Shown: piece after piece, positions 17,814-24,849 of the stretch
How positions within the stretch are numbered: position 1 is the first letter of the stretch
How the letters are laid out: every line of letters begins with the position of its first letter
NCBI RefSeq assembly: GCF_003574445.1
Contig: NZ_KZ984573.1
Coordinates: forward strand, 22,458-86,457
Source of the DNA: Streptomyces sp. YIM 130001
Lineage (GTDB): Bacteria; Actinomycetota; Actinomycetes; Streptomycetales; Streptomycetaceae
Reading direction: 5' to 3'
DNA: 64,000 nucleotides
The notes under the pieces: model-generated
What the model was told of the DNA's origin: nothing
Seen by the model: only the letters and a program-made list of their open reading frames with translations
Databases searched by the model: none
Position numbers and translations under genes: made by a program

Positions 17814-17886
17814 GGGGCTATAGCTCAGTTGGTAGAGCGCCTGCATGGCATGCAGGAGGTCAGGAGTTCGATTCTCCTTAGCTCCA
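17814..17886 (+). tRNA. tRNA-Ala (anticodon GGC), copy 1
   Basis: 73 nt with full cloverleaf. The acceptor GGGGCTA pairs with TAGCTCC (one G-U), discriminator A, no encoded CCA. The D arm is GCTCAGTTGGTAGAGC. The anticodon stem CCTGC/GCAGG holds loop ATGGCAT with anticodon GGC. The T arm carries AGTTCGATTCT. It is base-identical to copy 2 at 21130-21202. Confidence 0.97.
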
Positions 17887-17902
17887 CACACAGTACGTTC
17901 GT

Positions 17903-17930
17903 CCCGTCCCCGTCAGGGGGCGGGATTTTT
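17903..17930 (+). terminator. Rho-independent terminator of tRNA-Ala copy 1
   Basis: CCCGTCCCC (17903-17911) pairs with GGGGGCGGG (17916-17924) around a GTCA loop and is followed by ATTTTT. The stop codon of the facing XRE gene (17913-17915) lies in the loop region. Confidence 0.9.
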
Positions 17931-18857
17931 GCTGTCTCCGGCTCCGTGTCGGTCTCCGGTTCCGTGTTGGTCTCCGACTTGGTGTCGGTCTCCGATAACG
18001 GGCCCGGGCATCTCGCGGGGCCTGCGCGCCCGTAGGACGTCCAGGCGCCGGCGGCTCTCCTCGTCCTCCGGGGTGTAGGCCACGATCCGGCATTCCGGCA
18101 TGCCGTTGATCGCGAGCGAGACCGACGTCATGCGCAGCTCGCCGACCAGGCCGTGCCGGAAGTGCTTCACGCGGGGCCCCGGTGGCACCACATCGCCACC
18201 CGCCCACAGTTCGGCGAAGTGGTCACTGGCCTTGGACAGGCCCGAGATGAAGCACTCCCAGGCGGGCTCGCCGACATGAGTGCCGTAGTTGCCACGCAAC
18301 TGGGCGACCATCACCGGCAGTTCGGCGTCCCGGAAGACCAGCGGGCAGGCGTCGTCCGGGATCGTGAACAGCGCCCACAGGACATTGGCCATCGCGGTGT
18401 CGGCCATCAGCGGGACGAAGAACAGGGCGCGGTAGGCGGAGTTGGTGGCGAGGATGTCGTAACGGGCGTTGTAGACCACCGCCGGGCGCGGGTCGAGAGC
18501 GTCCAGGATGCCTTGGATCTCGGGGCCGACCTCCTGCGCGAGTGCGGTGCCGGGCATCTCGGGGGTGAACGGCACCTCGGCCAGGTGGTACAGATGCTCG
18601 CGTCCTGAGCGGTCGAGGCGCAGGGTGCGGGCGACCGCGTCGAGCACCTGCGGCGAGGCGTTGATCGGGCGGCCCTGCTCCAGCCAGGTGTACCAGGTCA
18701 CGCCGACACCGGAGAGCTGGGCGACCTCCTCGCGCCGCAACCCCGGAGTGCGCCGTCGCAGGCCCGGCGGCATGCCGACGTCCGCCGGGGTCACCCGGGC
18801 CCGGCGGCCACGCAGGAAGGCCGCGAGCTCCGTCCTGCGGCGCTGTGTGGTGCCCAT
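17913..18857 (-). CDS. XRE-family transcriptional regulator with MmyB-type ligand domain
   Basis: 314 residues. N-terminal helix-turn-helix (LAAFLRGRRARVTP, RRTPGLRREEVAQLSGVGVTWYTWLEQGR, about 8-62), then the MmyB-like domain (LDALDPRPAVVYNARYDILATNSAYRALF onward) found in many Streptomyces regulators. ATG 18857 gives the usual MGTTQRRRTELAAFL start, with GGGGGA 10 nt upstream; ATG 18875 is possible. The C-terminal 25 residues (VGDQHGTGDRHGAGD) come from 18-bp tandem repeats and run into the tRNA terminator, a likely late extension. It is divergent from the MFS gene, which it probably controls. Confidence 0.88.
   Translation of the reverse strand: MGTTQRRRTELAAFLRGRRARVTPADVGMPPGLRRRTPGLRREEVAQLSGVGVTWYTWLEQGRPINASPQVLDAVARTLRLDRSGREHLYHLAEVPFTPEMPGTALAQEVGPEIQGILDALDPRPAVVYNARYDILATNSAYRALFFVPLMADTAMANVLWALFTIPDDACPLVFRDAELPVMVAQLRGNYGTHVGEPAWECFISGLSKASDHFAELWAGGDVVPPGPRVKHFRHGLVGELRMTSVSLAINGMPECRIVAYTPEDEESRRRLDVLRARRPREMPGPVIGDRHQVGDQHGTGDRHGAGDSKNPAP
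17947..18000. repeat. 18-bp tandem repeats at the XRE gene 3' end
   Basis: Three imperfect 18-bp units (GTGTCGGTCTCCGGTTCC type) encode hexapeptide repeats of the GDxHxxG kind on the minus strand, next to the tRNA terminator. Confidence 0.7.
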
Positions 18858-18902
18858 CGTCGTCACGTCCCCCATCGTCCTGCTGCCGCCGATGCCTTGC
18901 CA

Positions 18903-18946
18903 GGTGCTGTCACTACCCGTATCGGCGGGCTCTCGGTACTGGCACC
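18903..18946. promoter_or_regulatory. Divergent XRE/MFS control region with dyad
   Basis: The 111-bp gap between the divergent XRE and MFS starts holds an imperfect dyad GGTGC-N6-TACC (18903-18917) against GGTAC-N2-GCACC (18935-18946). It is a candidate operator for the XRE protein. Promoter hexamers are not clear. Confidence 0.35.
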
Positions 18947-18968
18947 GCGGCGAGGTCAGGCTCGGCGC

Positions 18969-20423
18969 ATGACCACCACCGTCGTCACCAGTAGAACTCG
19001 CGGCACTGACAATGCCCGCGGATCCCGGCCCGTCCGGGTGCTCGCGCTCGTACTCGCCGCCCAATTCATGGCCCTGCTCGACGCGTTCATCGTGAACGTC
19101 GCCGCTCCCACCATCCAGCGCGACCTGTCCGCCTCGGGCGGCGGCCTGCAGCTCGTGGTCGCCGGATACACCATCGCGTACGCCGTCCTCCTCATCGCCG
19201 GAGCGCGGCTCGGTGAACGCTTCGGGCACCGGCGCATGTACCTCGTCGGACTGCTCGTCTTCACCGGCGCCTCGCTCGCCTGCGGGCTCAGCACGGACAC
19301 CGGTCAACTGATCGGCTTCCGCCTGCTGCAGGGTGCGGGCGCGGCCGTACTGATCCCGCAGGTGCTGAGCCTGATCCAGCGGACGTACCAGGGGGAGGCG
19401 CGGGTGCGGGCCCTCGGGGCGTACTCCGCGGTGCTCGCCACCGGGGCGGCGGCCGGGCAGGTGCTGGGCGGAGTGCTGGTCAGTGCCGATCTGTTCGGCG
19501 CGGGCTGGCGGCCGGTCTTCCTGGTGAACGTCCCGATCGGAGTGGTCCTGCTGATCCTCGGTGCGCGACTGCTGCCGCCGGACGACGCCGTCGGGCCCGA
19601 CCGACGGCGCGGGCTCGATCTGCCCGGTCTGATCCTGCTGGCCGCGGCGGTGTCCCTGTTCACCGTGCCGCTGGTCCTCGGCCAGGAGCAGGACTGGCCG
19701 CTGTGGTCCTGGCTGTCGATCGGCTCAAGTGCTCTGCTGCTCGGGGTCTTTGTGGTCCTCGAGTCACGGCTCGCGGCGCGCGGGGGTGCCCCGATCATCG
19801 CTCCGCGGGTGCTGCGACTGCCCGGCATGCGCCTGGCGGTCGCGCGCATCCTGCTGGTGATGGCGGTCAACTCCGGTTTCCTGTTCGTACTTGCCCTGCA
19901 TTTCCAGGGTGGGCTCGGACACAGCGCGCTGCGCGCGGGGCTGACGTTCGCGCCGGCCGCGATCGTCTTCGGTGCGGTGGGGCTCACCTGGCGGAAGCTG
20001 CCGGCATCGCTCCAGGGGATGCTGGTTCCCGCCGGATGCACGCTGGTCGCCGTATGCACCCTCGCGTTCGGAATGCTGCTGCGGGGCGGCGGTGACGGCG
20101 GGCCGCTGCTGTACGTGGCGTTCACGGGCGTCGGTGCGGGGCTCTCGCTCGGATTCAGTCCGGCGCTCACGGGTGCGCTCGCACGGGTCGGCTCGGCCGA
20201 TGTCGCGGACGCCAGCGGGATCCTGGCGACCGTGACGCAGCTGGGGCAGCTGATCGGGGTGGCCGTTTTCGGGGCCCTGTTCCTCAACCGGGTGGAGGCC
20301 GCGGCGGCGGGTGGGGCGGACCGGGCGCAGGCTTCCGCCGACGGGCTCCTGGTGTGCGCGATCGCACTGGCCGCGGCCGCCCTCGTCGGCGCTTTGTCCG
20401 CACTGGTACGCGCACGTCGCTGA
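18969..20423 (+). CDS. MFS drug exporter, DHA2 (14-helix) family
   Basis: 484 residues, about 14 hydrophobic segments. The first helix carries the DHA2 signature AQFMALLDAFIVNVAAPTIQ (LD..IVNVA.P). GERFGHRRMYLVG is the motif A loop, and GFRLLQGAGAAVLIPQ plus GQVLGGVL mark motif C-type helices. It probably exports a toxic small molecule by proton antiport. ATG 18969 was chosen because the homologous region begins just after it; the 24 in-frame residues upstream lie in the divergent promoter. Regulated most likely by the adjacent XRE protein. It sits inside the segment between the two tRNA-Ala copies. Confidence 0.9.
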   Translation: MTTTVVTSRTRGTDNARGSRPVRVLALVLAAQFMALLDAFIVNVAAPTIQRDLSASGGGLQLVVAGYTIAYAVLLIAGARLGERFGHRRMYLVGLLVFTGASLACGLSTDTGQLIGFRLLQGAGAAVLIPQVLSLIQRTYQGEARVRALGAYSAVLATGAAAGQVLGGVLVSADLFGAGWRPVFLVNVPIGVVLLILGARLLPPDDAVGPDRRRGLDLPGLILLAAAVSLFTVPLVLGQEQDWPLWSWLSIGSSALLLGVFVVLESRLAARGGAPIIAPRVLRLPGMRLAVARILLVMAVNSGFLFVLALHFQGGLGHSALRAGLTFAPAAIVFGAVGLTWRKLPASLQGMLVPAGCTLVAVCTLAFGMLLRGGGDGGPLLYVAFTGVGAGLSLGFSPALTGALARVGSADVADASGILATVTQLGQLIGVAVFGALFLNRVEAAAAGGADRAQASADGLLVCAIALAAAALVGALSALVRARR

Positions 20424-20513
20424 CCCATGAGTGCGGCCGTGGCAGAATCGGGCGGGGCTGGAAGGGGGCCGCCTCACCACGCGAGGAAGCCGGGTCGACG
20501 GGAGGGAGAGGCG

Positions 20514-20747
20514 ATGCCTGCGAGCATCCTCGAGGAGGTCAACGACCTGCTCGAAGTCGCAGAGGCCCAGGGCTACGACTGGCTCCCGGAATACGCCCTC
20601 CGGTTCACCTGTCCCGCGTGCGAGGACCCCGTCGACTCCGCCGACCTCAACTGTCCGTCCTGCGGTTCCGGCCATGTCGCCCAAGTACTCGGCGACAACG
20701 GCGGAACCTCCTTCGTGTGCACGGCCTGCGGCCACTCCTGGAGCTGA
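20514..20747 (+). CDS. Small zinc-ribbon protein, 77 residues
   Basis: Three CxxC pairs (CPAC about 33, CPSC about 48, CTAC about 70) make a zinc-ribbon-like protein with a short helical N-terminus (MPASILEEVNDLLEVAEAQGYDWLPEYAL). The ATG at 20514 has a GGAGGGAGAGG site. It ends 3 bp before the next gene, so the two are coupled. No family name is certain; such ribbons usually bind nucleic acid or a protein partner. Confidence 0.75.
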   Translation: MPASILEEVNDLLEVAEAQGYDWLPEYALRFTCPACEDPVDSADLNCPSCGSGHVAQVLGDNGGTSFVCTACGHSWS

Positions 20748-20750
20748 TGG

Positions 20751-20984
20751 ATGGGAGCGCACAGGAGGAAATGCGACTGGTGCGGCAGTGGTACGCCGAT
20801 CGTCCGTGACATGGAGCCGCTGAACGCCGAGTTCCAGTACTGGTGCGAAGAATGTGCGCGCGCGCTGATCATAAAAGGCGACCCCATCGAGACCTACCGG
20901 GAGCTCGAGGGGGAGCCCATCTACGGCCGCCTCCTGGACGAGCACTGCACCCTCAAGCGCTTCTATTCGTTCGCCACCGCCTGA
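20751..20984 (+). CDS. Small four-cysteine protein, 77 residues
   Basis: CDWC (about 8-11) and CEEC (about 32-35) can bind one zinc; a further HC pair lies near 64. The C-terminal part (IIKGDPIETYRELEGEPIYGRLLDEH) is helical and acidic. It starts directly after the previous stop, so translation is coupled. I do not recognise the family. The pair of mini zinc proteins ends 145 bp before tRNA-Ala copy 2. Confidence 0.65.
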   Translation: MGAHRRKCDWCGSGTPIVRDMEPLNAEFQYWCEECARALIIKGDPIETYRELEGEPIYGRLLDEHCTLKRFYSFATA

Positions 20985-21081
20985 CCGGCGCTCTTTGCCT
21001 CCGTGACGTCCGATTCCGCCCGGTCGGGCCGTGCCGATCGGGGCCGGACAAACGATTTGGTGATCGGCCGGGGGGACCGTG

Positions 21082-21087
21082 TAATGT
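21082..21087 (+). promoter_or_regulatory. Probable -10 of tRNA-Ala copy 2
   Basis: TAATGT about 43 nt before the mature tRNA, with TTGGTG (21057-21062) 19 bp upstream as a possible -35. Confidence 0.45.
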
Positions 21088-21129
21088 TGTCGACGTCGCC
21101 GCGGCCGGGGGTCGCAAGGCAGACAGCGA

Positions 21130-21202
21130 GGGGCTATAGCTCAGTTGGTAGAGCGCCTGCATGGCATGCAGGAGGTCAGGAGTTCGATTCTCCTTAGCTC
21201 CA
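21130..21202 (+). tRNA. tRNA-Ala (anticodon GGC), copy 2
   Basis: Identical over all 73 nt to copy 1 at 17814. Its flanks differ beyond a few bases (AGGGGCTATAG start and CTCCACA end shared), and it has its own promoter and terminator. Confidence 0.97.
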
Positions 21203-21210
21203 CAGTGACG

Positions 21211-21253
21211 CCGATCGGCGATCGTCCTTCGGGACGGTCGCCGATCGGTTTTT
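21211..21253 (+). terminator. Rho-independent terminator of tRNA-Ala copy 2
   Basis: A 17-bp stem (21211-21227 with 21232-21248, one G-T pair) with TTCG tetraloop and TTTTT tail. It is different in sequence from the copy 1 terminator. Confidence 0.95.
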
Positions 21254-21381
21254 GTGTGCGTGATCCGAACCTGTAGGGCGCGTTTCGGAGCCTTTGGGCG
21301 GGCGAGTTTCGGTGTCCGCGCCGTGCACCGGTGTGTGTGCTCGACCTGGGTGTCCGTGCTCGACCGGGGCTCGGGTGATGC

Positions 21382-22968
21382 TCAACTCCGGCCGCTGTCC
21401 AGGGCCTTGCGGCCGGGCAGGCCCGGTAGCGCGGGGCGGGTTGGCTGTGCGGGCGGCGCCGCTGAGCGCTCCAGGCGCAGCGCGAGCGCGGGGCACCGGC
21501 GTACCGCCCGCTGCGCATGCCCTCGCAGAGCCAGCGGAACGGCAGCGTCCGCCACGGCTGGGAACCCGTCGGGTCCGAGCCTGATCAGTTCCGGAACGAT
21601 GTCCGCGCACAGCCCGTGGCCCTGGCACAGCGTCCAGTCCACCGCCAGCTTCTCGCCGCTGCTGCTGCCGAGCGATTGCTCGCCGGTGGCAGGCAGCGGC
21701 AGTACGGCACTCGTCGCGCGCCCGCAGCCCCCACCGAGCACATGCGCCGCCAGATCGTCGGGGAACGCCGACAGGGTCGAGGCGAGGAAGCGTGCGGAAC
21801 CGTCCGGATGCTTGCAGGCACCGCGTCCCTTCACCGCCTGGGTGACCTCGCGCAGTGCCGCGAGTGCGGCAGGTCCGCCGCCGTTCAGGAGGTCGGCGAG
21901 TCCGCCGGCCGCCGCGGGCAGTCCGAGGCGGCACGGGCCGCACTGACCGGAGCTCTCGTCGGCCAGCCACTGGGCGACCCGTAGTGCCTCACCGAGCGGA
22001 CAGGTCTCCGGGCCGATCGGCAGGATCGCGCCCGCACCGAGCGTGCCGCCGAGCCCTTCGAGCGAGGCACGGGAGACCACCGCGTCGTGCGCCGAGAGGC
22101 CGTCCAGCCAACTGCCGTGGTAGCCGCCGGTGAGCACGCCCTGCGGCAGCGGAGGGGCTCCCGCGAGCTGCAGTACGTAGCGCAGCGGTACGCCGGTCGG
22201 CGCCTCCACGACCATCGGCCGGGCCACGGCTCCGGAGAGGGTGAGCAGAACGGTGCCCGGCTCGTCGAAGAGGCCGGTGTTGCGGTAGCGGGCCGGACCG
22301 ATCCGGGCGGCGACGGCCAGCTGGGCGAACGTCTCCGCGTTCGACAGCAGGGTCGGGGCCCCGCCGACACCGGATTCGGCCGCCCGGACCCGGCGTCCCG
22401 GCGGAAGGGCGGGGCCGCCGTCCGCGGACCGAACCAGCGCCGAGGCCTCGCCGGTCACCATCCGCTGGGGATTGCGCTGCACGCGCGCGCGTAGAGCCGC
22501 TCCTCGCCGGTTGGTGAGGCCCCGTTCGGCGAGTGCTGCCGTCATCGATGCCTCGGTGGAGTCACGGGTGACACCGACCACCAGACTGCGGGCACCGAGC
22601 GCCTCGGCGGCGAGTAGAGCGCCGTCCAGGATGAGGTGCGGTGAGCGGTTGATCAGGACGGTGTCCTTGCGGCACGCGGGTTCGTCCTCGCTGCCGTTGA
22701 TGACGACCACGGGGCGTACGCCGCGCTCGATGGCCGACTGCGCCACGGCCCTGAGCTTTCTGGCGAACGGGAAACCGGCGCCGCCGCGGCCGCGCAGGGT
22801 GATCTCGTCGGCGAGGGCGGCGAGGCGCTCGCCCACCACCGGTTCGAGCGGGCCGTGCACCTTGAGGTGCATCGACAGGTCGAGCCGTTCGACCAGGTCG
22901 AAGCCGGAGGTCAGTTGGGGCAGTCCGACGACCCGTACTTCGGGGACGTCGGGCAGGGGGGCGTTCAA
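21382..22968 (-). CDS. NuoF-like flavoprotein with C-terminal ferredoxin domain
   Basis: 528 residues. FMN/NADH-binding block RGRGGAGFPFARKL (about 58) and INGSEDEPACRKD (NGSE.EP). An SLBB-like middle follows, then the [4Fe-4S] ligands SSGQCGPC...C with ACKHPDG. After about residue 440 comes a small ferredoxin-like domain: CQGHGLC plus RRCPAL, three cysteines as in [3Fe-4S] ferredoxins. The TTG start at 22968 has GGAGG 6 nt upstream and overlaps the stop of the cytochrome gene (TTGA), so both are translated together. It probably feeds electrons from a pyridine nucleotide to the membrane partner; the final acceptor is unknown. Confidence 0.82.
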   Translation of the reverse strand: MNAPLPDVPEVRVVGLPQLTSGFDLVERLDLSMHLKVHGPLEPVVGERLAALADEITLRGRGGAGFPFARKLRAVAQSAIERGVRPVVVINGSEDEPACRKDTVLINRSPHLILDGALLAAEALGARSLVVGVTRDSTEASMTAALAERGLTNRRGAALRARVQRNPQRMVTGEASALVRSADGGPALPPGRRVRAAESGVGGAPTLLSNAETFAQLAVAARIGPARYRNTGLFDEPGTVLLTLSGAVARPMVVEAPTGVPLRYVLQLAGAPPLPQGVLTGGYHGSWLDGLSAHDAVVSRASLEGLGGTLGAGAILPIGPETCPLGEALRVAQWLADESSGQCGPCRLGLPAAAGGLADLLNGGGPAALAALREVTQAVKGRGACKHPDGSARFLASTLSAFPDDLAAHVLGGGCGRATSAVLPLPATGEQSLGSSSGEKLAVDWTLCQGHGLCADIVPELIRLGPDGFPAVADAAVPLALRGHAQRAVRRCPALALRLERSAAPPAQPTRPALPGLPGRKALDSGRS

Positions 22969-24371
22969 CGCAGGCCTCCGGTGGGGGCGTTCCAGGGTTC
23001 GCCGGCGGCGGGCGGCTGGAAGGGGGCGGTCGGTGGTGCGGTGATCGGGCCGGTGTCGTACGCGTCACGTGCGGGGTCGCCGGCGGGCTCTGGTGGTGTG
23101 CCGGCGTGCGGGGCAGGCCCGTGGTGTGCGGGGAAGACCTCGGTCGGTGGGGGTGGCGACGGGGAGGGCCAGCGGGTGGCCGGGTCCGGTGCCGGGGCGG
23201 GCTCCGGGGCCTGCAGCGGCGGCAGGATCTCGGTGACGGTCGCGTCCGGCGCCAAGGGGCGGTGCGGTGGCGGGGGGCGGTGCGCGGTCTGTGGGCCGGG
23301 CTCGAAGCCGTACGGGGCTCCGGGGGTGTCGAGGTCGGCCCAGGCGGTGTCCGACCGAGGAACTCGCTCCGCAGTGGAGGACATCGCACGGTAGGCGGCT
23401 GCCATGCCACCGGGCGCGTACGGCTCTGGAGCGGGGTCCGGCAGGGCGTACGGGGCCTCGTACAGCTGCGGGGCGGGCGGGGCCATCCGCGGGCGTGGCG
23501 GCGGCAGTTGGGCGTCGGTGAAGCCGCGGGAGGCGCGTCGGGCAGTGAAGTCCTCGGGGGCGGCGCGCTCGGCAAAGCCGTCCGGGGTGGTGGGGCGTAC
23601 TTCGGTGTCCATGCCCGGCAGCGGCGCGGCGCGGTGAGCCCGCTCCTCGCCGGGCATCCGGGCGGCGCGTGCTTCCGGGTCGATGACTGCCAGGACACGG
23701 TCGGCGACCTTGCGTTTGACCGGCAGCGGGGCGGCCCGCAGCGCGATCGCCCCGGCCACGCCCGCCAGGCTCACGGCGTACAGGACCACGGTCCAGGGCT
23801 GCGGTGCACGCCCCGCGTAGAGACCGTGCAGCAGGCCCGCGCACCAGGCCGGATAGGCCAGCATGTGCAGCGACCGCCAGCGGGTGGCGATCCCGGCGGG
23901 CGCCGCGAACGAACTGCGCATCGCGCCCGTGATTCCGGCGGTCACCATCAGCAGGCCGGCCAGTGAACCCAGGCCGATCAGGCCGTTGGTACCGGTCACA
24001 CCGAGGCTGAAGGGGAGCAGGGCGCCCACGGCGGACACATGCTCCAGGGCGACCTTCACGGCGCCGTGAAGCAGCAGGAAGCCGAGGGAAGCGACTGCGG
24101 TCACCCGGTGCACGGCCTGGGCGAGCAGCCGCTGACGCGACCTGAGGAACAACCGGTCGGATGCGACCAGGCCCCAGGCGACGCTTGCGGTCAGGGAGAC
24201 GAGGCAGAGGACTCCCGTCGTGAAGTCCAGCATTTCCCGGAAGCCGTCGCTGCCGGCGAACACGGTCACCGGTATGAGCAGCAGAGCAGCGAGGCTCAGC
24301 AATCCCCGGACGGAACGGCTCAGTTCGGGGACGGAACGAATCTTGCGATGAGGGGTCGAGTGAGGGTTCAT
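22965..24371 (-). CDS. Heme-b membrane protein (ferric-reductase-like fold) with long Pro-rich tail
   Basis: 468 residues. The first 240 contain about six membrane helices with histidines placed for two b hemes (AVHRVTAVASLGFLLLHGAVK, SLHMLAYPAWCAGLLHGLYAG). This fits the ferric-reductase-like or cytochrome-b561-type superfamily. The remaining 220 residues are a cytosolic Pro/Ala/Thr-rich disordered tail. The ATG at 24371 has GGAGAT 8 nt upstream. It is first in a two-gene unit with the NuoF-like protein, implying a membrane electron-transfer module. Upstream, an AT-rich patch stands out. Confidence 0.8.
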   Translation of the reverse strand: MNPHSTPHRKIRSVPELSRSVRGLLSLAALLLIPVTVFAGSDGFREMLDFTTGVLCLVSLTASVAWGLVASDRLFLRSRQRLLAQAVHRVTAVASLGFLLLHGAVKVALEHVSAVGALLPFSLGVTGTNGLIGLGSLAGLLMVTAGITGAMRSSFAAPAGIATRWRSLHMLAYPAWCAGLLHGLYAGRAPQPWTVVLYAVSLAGVAGAIALRAAPLPVKRKVADRVLAVIDPEARAARMPGEERAHRAAPLPGMDTEVRPTTPDGFAERAAPEDFTARRASRGFTDAQLPPPRPRMAPPAPQLYEAPYALPDPAPEPYAPGGMAAAYRAMSSTAERVPRSDTAWADLDTPGAPYGFEPGPQTAHRPPPPHRPLAPDATVTEILPPLQAPEPAPAPDPATRWPSPSPPPPTEVFPAHHGPAPHAGTPPEPAGDPARDAYDTGPITAPPTAPFQPPAAGEPWNAPTGGLR

Positions 24372-24449
24372 GGGGGCATCTCCGAATGGTTTCGGCGCAG
24401 CGGTCCCGCAGCCGCAGCCTAGGTCGAGCCATACCGGCCAGTACGAGGT

Positions 24450-24472
24450 TTGAGTTATTGCGTTGTTATCAA
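24450..24472. promoter_or_regulatory. AT-rich operator-like patch upstream of the redox module
   Basis: TTGA and TCAA flank a 23-bp stretch with two GTTAT repeats 11 bp apart, very AT-rich for this genome and about 80 bp upstream of the cytochrome start. It is a candidate promoter or regulator site. Confidence 0.35.
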
Positions 24473-24544
24473 CTGGCAATGCGGTCTTGGCCTTGCCCCG
24501 ATAGGGGCCGGTACGCCGAGTAACTCGTCGTGTAAATGCACCTC

Positions 24545-24603
24545 CACGCGCGCGTGCCACTCACTACGGCGCCGGAGACCGGATCTCTCACGCGCGCGTG
24601 GAG
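24545..24603. repeat. Paired CACGCGCGCGTG palindromes
   Basis: The 12-bp palindrome CACGCGCGCGTG occurs at 24545-24556 (preceded by CTC) and 24589-24600 (followed by GAG), 44 bp apart. The two thus also form an inverted repeat. The full form CTCCACGCGCGCGTGGAG occurs at 25473-25490 inside leuS. Confidence 0.7.
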
Positions 24604-24666
24604 ACCGCCGACCGGGCCCCGCGCCCACCCCGTGGAAGCTCGATGCGGCCCGTGGGACGGCTGCGG

Positions 24667-24672
24667 TACTCT
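24667..24672 (+). promoter_or_regulatory. -10 of the leuS leader transcript
   Basis: TACTCT lies 6 nt before the ATG of the leader peptide, so transcription should start at or near that ATG. The -35 (about 24644, TGCGGC) is weak. Confidence 0.55.
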
Positions 24673-24678
24673 GACGCC

Positions 24679-24717
24679 ATGCGTGCCGTACGCCTTCTGC
24701 TTAGCGAGCCGCGCTGA
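24679..24717 (+). CDS. leuS leader peptide with three consecutive Leu codons
   Basis: A 12-residue reading frame, MRAVRLLLSEPR, with CTT-CTG-CTT at positions 6-8, directly after a -10 element and before an RNA hairpin and terminator upstream of leuS. Its role would be to sense charged tRNA-Leu: ribosomes stall on the Leu codons when LeuRS activity is low. Its stop codon overlaps the 5' arm of the first hairpin (24709-24718), the arrangement expected of ribosome-mediated attenuation. Confidence 0.75.
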   Translation: MRAVRLLLSEPR

Positions 24718-24786
24718 TCAGTCCCCGCCACTGAGGACTCGTGGCGGGAATCAGCGCGGCGTCCCCTCCTGTGCGAGGGGTTTTTT
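24709..24786 (+). promoter_or_regulatory. leuS transcription attenuator
   Basis: CCGCGCTGAT (24709-24718) pairs with ATCAGCGCGG (24750-24759), enclosing CCCGCCAC/GTGGCGGG (24724-24731 with 24741-24748). A terminator follows: CCCCTC (24763-24768), GAGGGG (24775-24780) and six T. An alternative helix is visible: CAC and GAGG (24729-24736) can pair with CCTC and GTG (24765-24773), masking the 5' arm of the terminator. Terminator and leader peptide are clear; the switching route is inferred. Confidence 0.75.
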
Positions 24787-24849
24787 CGTTTCGGCTGAAC
24801 TGTCGCGGCCGAATCCGCAGGCAGAGACATCGATGGAGCCTTAAGGATC

